From NCBI GenBank assembly GCA_037954235.1, contig JBBMOA010000017.1, positions 1,050,001-1,114,000 of the forward strand: a stretch of DNA of 64,000 bases, in the 5' to 3' direction. The notes beneath the pieces are model-generated. The model was given only the letters and a program-made list of their open reading frames with translations. It was not told where the DNA came from and searched no databases. Positions 25,701-34,304 of the stretch are shown piece after piece. The first letter of the stretch is position 1; each line of letters opens with the position of its first letter. The DNA comes from Aulostomus chinensis (taxonomy: Eukaryota > Chordata > Actinopteri > Syngnathiformes > Aulostomidae). The position numbers and the translations under genes were made by a program.

Positions 25701-26490
25701 AGATTTGATCTGCCTCTTTCCTGTATCCCACCACTGCTGCAATGAAGTAAAACTGGATTTTGTCTTTCTAAAATCCTTCCAAAATACAGCAAAAGCCCTT
25801 CTAAAAGCATTATCAGCCAGGAGTGATGTGTTAAAATGCCAATATGCACTGTTACACCTGACACTATTGATATAAATACAACACTCTACTAATGAGTGAT
25901 CCGAAAACCCAACTGGGTTTCTATGACAACTCTTACAAACATTTCAATGATGTTTAAAGCAGTAAAATCTATCCAGTCTGGACACTGACAGGAGGCCATC
26001 TTGAGACTGGAGCCAGGTGTGCTGACGAGTCACACCGTGGAAATTTCTCCACACATCAGCAAGCTCATGGGTTTCTATCAATTTCTTTAGATGTTTTTGT
26101 GAAGCAGCATGAGGTTCAGGGTGATGCCGGTCTAACGTGGGGTTCTCTGTGCAGTTAGAATCCCCTCCAATGACCAAATACTCGCCCCGGCCACACCTCT
26201 GAAGTTCACCATCCAGGGCGTTCAGAAGGAAGAGCCTCTCTGTGCCTACTGTTGGAGCACACACATTGAAAACATCATGGTCACACTTTCAAACTGTGCC
26301 TTGATTTTCAAAATATGACGCATCATCACATCTTCCACATCAACAGATTGGATTAAAATCTCTGGACAACAAAACTCCGACCCCCCACTGTTGTTAGTTT
26401 TATGGCTACAGTAGGCCGGCCGTTCCATTCCCTCCTCCAATCCCCTTCATTGTCTGCAGTGCTGTGGGTCTCTTGGATAAAAGAGACATT
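22745..26490 (-). pseudogene. LINE ORF2 (endonuclease + reverse transcriptase), frameshifted
   Basis: Domain order on the minus strand: apurinic-type endonuclease fragments about 26490-25945 (including YLVIGGDSNCTENP); connecting region about 25870-25450; reverse transcriptase about 25230-24470, with the block GRAPGIDGRPADFYKAFWP, the block NWRPVALLCSDDKLLSKVLA and the catalytic YADD at 24500-24511; a thumb/connection region to about 23780 (LGVPLG, WKCFFPKMSFRGRVLIINN); and a C-terminal finger C-x2-C-x7-H-x4-C at 23084-23134. The coding sequence switches frame repeatedly (near 25630, 25050, 24660 and 24460, among others), so the enzyme is broken although the catalytic motif is kept. Confidence 0.88.
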
Positions 26491-26504
26491 CAGTTTTTTG
26501 TGTT

Positions 26505-28002
26505 AATTAAACTGAAGACAGAGGCTCTCTTGGCATCGTTTCTTGCCCCGTTTCCATTCAACGAGCAGTTTGAGATGGTGCACATTGAGAAAGAGCAAAA
26601 ACAGATCAAGGAGACCAAAATGAAGTTGAGAGAAAACCAAAGAGCAACACTTGGTCATCTTCAGCCAGCTGGTTTGGATCTTGAGGACCATTTTTCTCAG
26701 CCTGAAAATCTCCTGGTCTGTGAAACGCGGCTGACCAGGCTCACCCGGCTTCCTCGTGTCAAACTGGATAGAGTCCAGAAACAGTTTGAGGTCAGGGACA
26801 AAGTTTTCAATTTTTACCCTCAAACCTTTTGTGTCCTGTCAGAACTTTTTTATTCTCGTTACACTACAAGCACTTTCAAGGCTTATTTTCCCATTGTCTT
26901 CATCACTGTCCAACAAACTGTCCTGTCCCTGGGACTGAGACACCTCTTCTTTGTTGCCTTTTTGGCTCTGCTGCTGCTCCGTCTTGTCTCTAGTTTCCTT
27001 TTTGAAGACAGTTTGAACAAATCATCATCGATCACTGTGTCCTCCTCCCCTTCTTCCTCCAGCCCTGCTGCCACCCTGGCTGTCTGTCCCACCAACCCAC
27101 TCGACCCCCCATCTCCACCTCCCCACTATCAGGATTATTCACACACCGTTCACCCTCCACCCGTGTGTTGTGTGTCACCTGTGAATCCGTTACGTTGTCC
27201 GTTGCGCCCCGCGTGTCTCGTGCCTGTGGCTCCGGACTGTGAGTGTTCGGTGGCTCCTCCATAACGGGATCTGCCGATGCCGGCCTAGCCGGCTCGGTAC
27301 CACCAGTCCCAAACGATGGCCCATCGACCTTCGCCAGCTCGGCCTCGCCGGCAACGGCCTCGCCGACAACGGCCTCCTCGGCTCCACCGGTTTCCGTATT
27401 ACCGGTGGCGGCTGCTGCCGCACAACCGGCCGCGGCGTCCCTCTCTGGGCACGCACGAATGAGATGACCCTCCATCCCGCATCTAAAACATTTCATACTT
27501 CCAGACGTAACGTGCACGGTATAATCAAAGTCGTCCACCTTGAATTTCAGTGCTAGGTTTAGCTCCTCGGGACTCTAAGATCCATCACACCTGTCTTCTG
27601 AACGACACCACGTGTTTCAGGTGAGGAGATTTACAACTCAGCGGGATCAGTTTGATGGGAGCGATCAGCTGACCTGTCGCGTCAGCTCCTTCTTTAAAGC
27701 CTCATTCCGTATGAACGGAGGGACGTTAGAATGATGACCCTTCTGGCAGCGCCGACCAGAGAGAGAACGGGAGAGAAGGTTCCCTGGATCACCACCCCGC
27801 TCTGCACCACCTGATCCACCTTCTCGACGCTGTCCAGAAAGATCACCACCGAGCTGTTCATTCTGGAGGCCGACTTCACGTTGTCATAACCGGCTACCTG
27901 ACCAACGGCCAGCCTGCACTCCTCCACCGAGCAGCTCACCGTCGGCACCATCTTGATGGCGTGCGGACGAGTTAGCCTCTCCAGGCCGGAGCCAGCAGAC
28001 AT
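26505..28002 (-). pseudogene. LINE ORF1 (gag-like RNA-binding protein), frameshifted
   Basis: Reads from an ATG at 28002 (MSAGSGLERLTRP). The early part (VEECRLAVGQVAGYDNVKSA onward, about 27910-27720) resembles Tx1-group ORF1 N-termini. A zinc knuckle of form C-x2-C-x4-H-x4-C lies at 27449-27490, followed by an Ala/Glu/Gly/Pro-rich hinge and a basic segment near 26985. A C-terminal part rich in hydrophobic and basic residues continues in another frame to about 26505. ORF1 proteins of this type bind element RNA and accompany it to the target. At least two frame changes are needed to read it through. Not expected to give a full-length product. Confidence 0.8.
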
Positions 28003-28218
28003 GGTGGCGTTTGAGCCAACAGGCTCACCATGAAATCCCTTACAAACACCCCCCCCACACACACACACACACACACAGCCTGAAAAAACACAGACCCCAG
28101 CAGTGACAATCAGTGAAACTAAACTCAAATAAACATAAAAAAACAAGTCTGAAAAAGAGCATCGAAAATTAGAAATCTATGAAGAAACTTCCACCTCAAT
28201 CGCGCTTTCACACGCTCA

Positions 28219-28276
28219 GAGAGAGAGACAGAGAGGGAGAGAGAGAGAGAGGGGGAAAGAGAAAGAGAGAGAGAGA
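28219..28276. repeat. (GA)n microsatellite at 5' junction of Tx1-clade LINE
   Basis: GAGAGA with CAGAGAGG and GGGGGAAAG interruptions. Partner of the (GA)n tract at 22546-22600. Confidence 0.9.
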
Positions 28277-28339
28277 ACTTTAACAATGATGGCTGATCTC
28301 TCTTACTTTTACAGTTCTGGGCTGATTGAAGTGCATGTA

Positions 28340-28682
28340 TGCAGAGATGAAGCTTCTAGATCTGAGAACATCTCCAGAATGACCATCGGCAGGTGGCTGA
28401 CGGAACAAGACTCAGAGTGAAGAACGGCTGCTAAGATCCACTATTGAGGCTCCAGCATCCAGAAACACCTCAACATGGGCCTGTTGCAACTGGATGAAGG
28501 TTCTCTGGAGGGATGGGTCCATGTTTAGACTTTGTCAGCATCTTTGTGTTCATGTCCACAGAAAAGCTGGAGAACGTTTGATGCTAGGTGTGTTGGATCC
28601 GCAGTGGAACATGGTGGAGATCCATTGTGGTACTGGGTTCCATTTGTGGAAACTGCATGGGCGAATTTGTGAACATCTACTG
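28340..28682 (+). pseudogene. Tc1/mariner-like transposase remnant, part 1
   Basis: With frame changes the plus strand reads like a Tc1-type transposase: a helix-turn-helix end (SRMTIGRWLTEQD near 28372), a RTAAK stretch, a segment like LNMGLLQLDEGSLEGWVHV (28470-28530), then GERLMLGVLDPQ and a disrupted HGGGSI-V motif near 28610-28640. Stops and frameshifts show it is dead. It is interrupted at about 28683 by an L2 insertion and appears to resume at about 29325 (GTMNRKAYQNM). Such transposases catalyse cut-and-paste movement at TA sites; terminal inverted repeats were not found. Confidence 0.6.
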
Positions 28683-29320
28683 TTACACCGGCCTGCGCTC
28701 CCCTTCCATGAACCAGTCTGCCATCCAGTCCCCCATCAAGCTGGCTTGCTCTCCCTGCCTCCCCTTCCATGAACCAGTCTGCCATCCAGTCCCCCATCAA
28801 GCTGGCTTGCTCTCCCTGCCTCCCCTCCCATGAACCAGTCTGCCATCCAGTCCTCCATCAAGCTGGCTTGCTCTCCCTGCCTCCCCTCCCATGAACCAGT
28901 CTGCCATCCAGTCCCCCATCAAGCTGGCTTGCTCTCCCTGCCTCCCCTTCCATGAACCAGTCTACCATCCAGTCCCCCATCAAGCTGGCTTGCTCTCCCT
29001 GCCTCCCCTACCAGAAGCTTCCTTCTTCAGCTGTTATTAACATTTCCATGTTTCCTCCATTCTGTGTTATAAACTGTTTTCTTGTCTGTACCAACATCTC
29101 CTGCACGTCTGTCCCTCCTGGTGAGGGATCCTCCTCCCCTCCTCACCCTGAGGTTTCTCCCATTTTTCCCTGTTCAAGGTTTTCTATGGAGTTTTTCCTC
29201 AGTCGATGTGAGGGTCTGAGGGCAGAGGATGTTGTTATGATGCCATGTGAAGCCCTTTGAGACAAACTGTTGGTGAAAACGGGCTATACAAATAAAATTG
29301 CCTTGGCTTGCCCTTGCCTA
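28683..29320 (+). mobile_element. L2-clade LINE 3' fragment with 61-bp internal tandem repeat
   Basis: Plus-strand copy of the same 3' region seen in reverse at 58052-58760 and 62557-63260. It opens with five copies of a 61-bp unit (starts near 28701, 28762, 28823, 28884, 28945), continues through TTCCTTCTTCAGCTGTTATT and the L2-type 3' UTR, and ends in AATAAAATTGCCTTGGCTTG with GCCTT-type tail repeats. No coding part is included. It splits a Tc1-like transposase remnant. Confidence 0.8.
28701..29005. repeat. 61-bp tandem repeat, five copies, inside L2 3' region
   Basis: Unit of 61 bp beginning CCCTTCCATGAACCAGTCTG. Copies differ at a few positions (CTTCC/CTCCC, CTGCC/CTACC). The same unit occurs six times in the L2 copies near 58361 and 62866. 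Confidence 0.92.
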
Positions 29321-29324
29321 CGGT

Positions 29325-29480
29325 ACCATGAACCGGAAGGCCTACCAGAACATGTGAGTACGTCCTTCTGAACTGGATCTGATGGGTCGTGCGTTCATAT
29401 ATCCTGGACACAGAAAAGTTGTGTCTGCACTCGACAGCCAGGAAATGCATCTATCTTCTGTGTGATGATGGAGGCAGCTG
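29325..29480 (+). pseudogene. Tc1/mariner-like transposase remnant, part 2
   Basis: Just after the L2 tail, the plus strand reads GTMNRKAYQNM, which fits the segment that follows the GGGSIMVWG-type motif in Tc1 transposases. Only a short piece is recognisable before the (GT)n tract. Confidence 0.4.
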
Positions 29481-29484
29481 CAGC

Positions 29485-29488
<4 letters not shown>

Positions 29489-29536
<48 letters not shown>
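29489..29536. repeat. (GT)n followed by 17-G run
   Basis: GT dinucleotides to about 29519, then G at 29520-29536. Such homopolymers are unstable and error-prone in assemblies. Confidence 0.95.
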
Positions 29537-29603
29537 TCTGTATATCTCTCTTGTCACTCTGTCTCTGCCTGTAAGAGAACATTGTGGGACACCAACTCCC
29601 AAT

Positions 29604-29840
29604 TAAGGCTGCAACTAACGATTTATTGAATTATCAATTAATCTGCGATTATTTTATCGATTAATCGAATTATCATACTTTTTTGCAATTACCTTTACAA
29701 TTTAGCATGAAGTTGTTTTAGACATGTTCTAACTAACAATAAAGACAATAAAAATTAAAAATAAAACATTTATTTTTCGTTTGGCAACGAATTTATTAAT
29801 TGACTTTTAATCGATTTATCAATTCGTTGTTGCATCCTTA
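29604..29840. mobile_element. 237-bp hAT-type MITE
   Basis: Non-coding AT-rich element with imperfect terminal inverted repeats: TAAGGCTGCAAC at the left and the reverse complement of TAAGGATGCAAC at the right, with inner ATCGATTAAT-like inverted stretches. Flanking 8-bp target duplication CTCCCAAT (29596-29603) and ACCCCAAT (29841-29848), 6 of 8 matching, fits hAT transposition. Elements with GGCTGCAACTAACGATT ends are very common in fish genomes. Confidence 0.8.
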
Positions 29841-29848
29841 ACCCCAAT

Positions 29849-30131
29849 GAGGACTTCCCCTCCTCGACACCAAGCACAGACGATGACACATCTCTGCTGG
29901 TTGTACTCTTCACCGCTGCAGTGTAACAGTAATGAAGCCCTGCTCTCCATGGAGCCCTGGGGGAGGCTCATGCTGGAGGACCGTGTGTGTTCCTCAGGAC
30001 CCAGTGCCTCCAGAGTCCCTCCTCTGCTCCTCTGGTCCCTCTACTCAGAGGCTGTGTCTCTGAGTACTTTTATACAATGGTGGCTTGACAGTGGTGCGGA
30101 TTTCCAAAAGGCTGTGTACAGGAAAAGGGGC
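29849..30131. other. Spacer between two DNA transposons
   Basis: Just under 300 bp with no recognised feature; an open frame at 29847-30185 has no known similarity. Confidence 0.4.
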
Positions 30132-30323
30132 TTCATGTGCAGGGGTGAAAGTGAGCCGGAACGGGCCGGAACACAGTTCCGGTAAAATATTCACAGAGAT
30201 TAAAGTTCACAGAGATTAAAGTTCACAGAGATTAAAGTTCCATTAAAAAAAGGAGGAGAAGGGAGCTGTCAAAATGCCATTTTAAACAAAGAAAACGACG
30301 TCTGGTTTCACATTGAACGCGGC

Positions 30324-30425
30324 GCGCTGTGCGGGGTGGGGCGCTGTGCGGGGTGGGGCGCTGCGTGGGGTGGGGCGCTGCGCGGGGTGGGGCGCTGTGC
30401 GGGGTGGGGCGTTGCGTGGGGTGGG
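30324..30425. repeat. 17-bp G-rich minisatellite, six copies
   Basis: Six tandem 17-bp units of GCGCTGTGCGGGGTGGG with C/T variants. The plus strand has paired GGGG and GGG runs in every unit, giving G-quadruplex potential. Lies inside the hAT-like element. Confidence 0.93.
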
Positions 30426-30432
30426 GCGCAAG

Positions 30433-30475
30433 CACGTGCGAGTTGCTGGGCTTGGTTTGTGCTCATGTGACGTCA
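30433..30475 (+). promoter_or_regulatory. E-box and CRE cluster in hAT-like element
   Basis: CACGTG at 30433-30438 and the palindromic full CRE TGACGTCA at 30468-30475, next to the CpG- and G-rich minisatellite. Plausible remains of the transposon's own promoter, upstream of its 31336 reading frame. Function is inference. Confidence 0.4.
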
Positions 30476-31335
30476 CAGCGCGCCCACATACACAATGAAT
30501 GGACTTCCCCCGCGCAGCCTGCGCCTTGCGCGTTCAGTGTGAAACCGCCTTGACACGGTCTGCGTCCAACTTGCCAAGTAGCAACCTACGTCCTCCTGCT
30601 ACGTCCTCCTGCTACAACCTACCCCTACGTCCTACTTCTACAACCTAAACACAACAGCACCATTCAGACACCCTAGATTGGTGGTGAAGCACGACCTCTG
30701 CTGGCAGAGCACTGATACTGCAAATAGGTAGACAGCACCAACGAAAGCCCCACCTGCTGGCCTGACTGTGGTACTGCACTCCACTCTGAACGTACACTTC
30801 ATTCATTGTCTATTATTCAGCACATGAACGCACCTTTAGTCAACAACAACGACTATAAATGTTGGTGCTGCATCAGAATGGGAGACTGTTGGTGGCCCAA
30901 ACTTGGCTTGCAGGTCCACAAGTTTTGAGTGGACGAAGAAGAAGTCAGCGGTGCATTGTGGGCCATAGGTTGCTCCGTAGGATGCACCTGAACCGACCTA
31001 CAATGTGGGCGTGTTTGGGCTGGACTTTAGGTTGAGAAGTAGGTCGCTACTTACGCCAGTTGTGGTTTGGGACAGCCTGCGACCTGCTCTGAGACCTACG
31101 ATCAGACCTACTTGGCAATTCAGACACAGTGACGGAGTCGTGCCCATGAGCGCATCTCCGCATGCGAGGCGTTTCTGGTTGGCTGACAGACGGACACCTG
31201 GGTCATGTTACCAGCATTGTTAGTTTTGATTGGTTAAAACCACACTGTTCTGTTTTCACGGAATGAAAAACAGAGAAAGAATACAAAACAGGGTAAAATC
31301 AAAGAACTCGGCTGCTGGCGACCTGCTTTGGCACA

Positions 31336-31572
31336 ATGCAACGTAAAATAAGTGACATGTTTAAGAGAAAATGTGACAGCGTTGAAGAAGCAGGAGAAAA
31401 AGTTAGCAAAATGAGACCCACGGAAGATTCAGACTCAGAGCCACTCCTTGATGAGAGTGAGTCCAGGGAGAGACTGTCTCTGAGGAGTCTGCCAGTGAGG
31501 ACCTACAAGAAGAAGAAATCATGTGACATTGATGATCTGTTTTTTCATGTCTGCCTGTTGTCAGCACTGTAG
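31336..31572 (+). pseudogene. Truncated transposase-like N-terminus in hAT element
   Basis: A 78-codon frame beginning MQRKISDMFKRK, the style of start found in hAT / ZMYM-like transposon proteins (KRKISxFF-type), followed by an acidic Ser/Glu-rich stretch and RTYKKKK. No catalytic domain follows before the stop at 31570-31572. Probably a first coding part left after internal deletion; similarity is judged from the N-terminal motif alone. Confidence 0.45.
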
Positions 31573-31794
31573 TGGGCAGTTACTGTAAAAAGCAGTTTCC
31601 AAAGCATTTCCAGGGGTAGCGCTGGAGGGTGGGGCTATGGGGGCTGCAGTTTTGTGGGGAACAGACACCCGAAAACTGGAATAAAAATCACCCAAAACCG
31701 ATTAAAAACCGTAGGACTTCGTCGGCAGCACGCCCTTCGGGTGTGCGTCCATTTCCAGCAAGACCTTTAAGCCACTTTCACCCCTGTTCATGTC

Positions 31795-33030
31795 ATCCCT
31801 GCCAGGTTGGTGGTTCCTGGAATTTCCAGACCTCTGACATCAAACTGGCTCAATACAATCATGGGGAGACCAGAGCAGTGACCCCTCTGCCTCACCACCC
31901 ACACATTCATGTCCAAGCACGGTCCACATCCTCCCTCCTCCTTCAGCCCACATTCAGCCTTGAGTGACAGTGATGACTCAGGGTGCCTCGGCGCCACCTC
32001 ATCAACACTTCACGCGACACATTTTAGTCCTGAGGTCAAACTTGCTAGCAGAATGTGAAACTTTATGTGTGAGGTGATGGCAGTGGCTCAGACCCTGAGT
32101 AGATGCCAGCAGACTTAAACACATCAGCAGCAAGAGCACAACGTTGGTGGAGCGCTGCTGGTGGTGGCAGAGGGAGGAAACCTACAGCAGCACGGTGGCG
32201 AGATCTCCAGTCACCGGGCAGTTTGATGTGGTTTCACATTTCATCTTTGCACACAGCGACTTTCACCAAGTGAGTGGCGAGCAGCCACCTGCCAACCTCA
32301 GGGGCTCCAGACCCGTTCACCTGTTTGTGGAATGAGCTTCTTCCTCCAGAGTTTAACGAGACCTGACGACCTTTCCAATCTTCTGCTCAGTAAATGAAAC
32401 GCACCCTCCGTCTCCTGCATATCATTCATCACTGCTGGGACACTTAATGAGAAACCGTCTTTGGGTAGGATGGAAGGGAAGTCATTTAAATTAAATCAAG
32501 ACACAGTGGAGACATTAGAACCAGCGCCAGTGCCATCATGAAACTGACTGCAATAAGACACTGGATCATTACATGCAGAATGATAGCTGATCAGATGAGA
32601 GAACTATTCAAAAACATACAATTTATGAGCAACTAATCAATAGTTGAGGACAAAACAAGACTTTGTAACAAGATTTCTATTGATTTGTACTCATGGATAC
32701 GTTCACCAAAAACAAGTTATATGTGTATTTTCCTCCAGATGAAGTACATTTACACGAACAGACGAGCTGAAATGACTCCAGTCACTGGCAGATTTATACT
32801 TCGTCAGTGGCTAAGTTCTTTCACGCAGTAGATATTTTCACATGAAAAAGTAGAGTATTAATGAGTATTGAAAGAGGGTGAATGTTGGCACGAGGTGTAT
32901 TGAGCCGCCCAATAACCATCGACTGTCAGCTGTTCATCCTCAGCGGGGGCCATGGACCCAGGGATCGCGCCAGTCCGGCCAGACTTTCTCCTCAACTAGT
33001 GCAGGTTCAGTTCTATAGGAGTAAACTTAC
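31795..33030. other. Non-coding sequence
   Basis: No gene or repeat recognised. AT-rich stretch at about 32440-32870 without tandem structure; might include conserved non-coding DNA. Confidence 0.4.
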
Positions 33031-33035
33031 CCTTT

Positions 33036-33085
33036 TACACACACATGCACGCACACGCACACACACATACACACGCACACGCACA

Positions 33086-33126
<41 letters not shown>
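33036..33126. repeat. (CA)n microsatellite with CG interruptions
   Basis: About 90 bp of CA dinucleotides with GCAC and TACAC interruptions. Confidence 0.95.
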
Positions 33127-33128
<2 letters not shown>

Positions 33129-33903
33129 GACGATCTCTTCATCTCTCCCTCTTGTCCTCTCACAGCTGCATCAGCAAACCGGCTGCTATTCACTAACATC
33201 ATGTGATCAGCTTCCATCCCGACAGCTCAACTACCAGGACGTTTTAGTTGAGTCATAAGAGATAAGCTTGAGAGGATGGAGGACTCATGACAGTCGCCCA
33301 CTGACCAGGGACCAGCCTCTCTTCTTGCTTCTGTCTTCGACCATCATTCATCTTATAGTTGCTCTCAGGTTCCATTGGAACCTTCGTGATCTTGATCAGG
33401 GTCACGTGGCGGATCAACAGCATCCTTCTACAGCGGCTGCCCTGCTGACAGCGTCAGTGGAATTACGACGTCTGCCTGACATTTGGAAACGGCAGCATTC
33501 ATCCTCTCTGCCGTGTTTATTCTCGTCACTTGTGATGGATCTGAAGGACAGTTGGAGGCACCCTCACAGAGCTGACCTCTGGACCGCTGATGTCATCATC
33601 CCCAAAGGTAAAGTTAGCCAGAAACCCAGTGAAACACCGAACTGATGCAGGATGGGTTCAGGCTGGAGGCTGAAGCTGTTCCCAGTCTGACGTAATATTG
33701 TGACCCCCATAGGGGTCCCAACCCTCACGTTGAGAACCATTGAGGGAGGAGGAAACGGCTTTTAATTGTAACCCTGTAAATTGAAGATGAGGCGAATGAG
33801 TTTCACCTGAAACGAGAAGACGACCCATGGCAGAGCACATCACCTGACTGACGCATTGATTCTGACAATGTGAATATGTCAATGAATAAGTGCAAGAAAC
33901 ACA
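33127..33903. other. Non-coding sequence
   Basis: Short open frames only, for example 33268-33645, with no recognisable similarity. No transposon ends seen. Confidence 0.4.
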
Positions 33904-33916
33904 CACCTGATGACTT

Positions 33917-34291
33917 CCATCGTCCATCGTCGTCTTCCGCTTATTCCTTACTAGTAAGGGTCGCGGGGGGTGGAGCCTATCCCAGCATCTACGGGCAAGA
34001 GGCAGGGTTCACCCTGGACAGGTCACCAGTCCATGGCAGGGCCAACACATAGAGACAGACAACCATTGGCTCTCCCAGCCACGCCTACGGTCAATTTAGA
34101 GTCTGGATTAACCTGGTCCCCTCTTGATGTCTTTGGACTGTGGAGGAAGCTGGAGTACCAGAGAGAACCCAGCAGGAACAGGGAGAACATGGAGACTCAC
34201 CCAGAAAGACCCCGCGCCCGAGCCGGTACTCGAACCCAGAACCTTCTTGCTGTGAGGCCACAGTGCTGACCACTGCACCACCGTGCAGCCC
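33917..34291 (-). mobile_element. tRNA-type SINE with perfect 13-bp target duplication (copy 2)
   Basis: Complete SINE of about 375 bp on the minus strand: tRNA-like head at 34291-34220 (reverse strand contains CAGTGGTCAGCACTGTGG and a B-box-like GGGTTCGAGTACC), conserved body, and a short GACGATGG-type tail at 33917-33940. Flanked by CACCTGATGACTT at 33904-33916 and 34292-34304, a perfect 13-bp target-site duplication. Shares the body with copies at 19561-20036 and 47098-47440. Pol III box sequences suggest the progenitor was transcribed by RNA polymerase III. Confidence 0.88.
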
Positions 34292-34304
34292 CACCTGATG
34301 ACTT

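Larger units (their letters stand above)
22601..28218 (-). mobile_element. Near full-length L1/Tx1-clade LINE, degenerate, in (GA/TC)n target
   Basis: About 5.6 kb on the minus strand with the full order of a two-ORF non-LTR retrotransposon: an ORF1 with a CCHC zinc knuckle, then ORF2 with endonuclease, reverse transcriptase (YADD) and a C-terminal CCHC finger, then a short 3' UTR. Sequence character resembles the Xenopus Tx1 group of the L1 clade, which includes fish lineages that insert into microsatellites or RNA genes. Both ends abut (GA)n on the plus strand, that is (TC)n in element orientation. ORF1 and ORF2 each carry several frameshifts, so the copy is not autonomous. Plus-strand frames in this interval (for example 26464-27264) are antisense shadows. 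Confidence 0.9.
30140..31786 (+). mobile_element. 1.65-kb hAT-like DNA transposon, internally deleted
   Basis: Starts CAGGGGTGAAAGTGAGCC at 30140 and ends CACTTTCACCCCTG at 31773-31786, giving a 14-bp perfect terminal inverted repeat. It is flanked by an 8-bp target duplication, TTCATGTG (30132-30139) and TTCATGTC (31787-31794), 7 of 8 matching, the hallmark of hAT elements. Inside are three 16-bp direct repeats (CACAGAGATTAAAGTT, 30191-30239), a G-rich 17-bp minisatellite (30324-30425), a perfect CRE (TGACGTCA, 30468-30475) and an N-terminal transposase-like frame at 31336-31572. The rest of a transposase is absent, so this copy is non-autonomous. Confidence 0.82.

Noticed and set aside
26464..27264. 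266-codon plus-strand frame
   Set aside because: Antisense to ORF1/ORF2 junction of the minus-strand LINE, which has recognisable domains.
28494..28833. Apparent short protein genes downstream of the Tx1 LINE
   Set aside because: They join a broken Tc1-like transposase remnant with the L2 61-bp repeat; no intact gene.
34220..34291. Possible tRNA gene
   Set aside because: tRNA-like boxes belong to a SINE head; no cloverleaf with acceptor stem is apparent, and target duplication shows retroposition.
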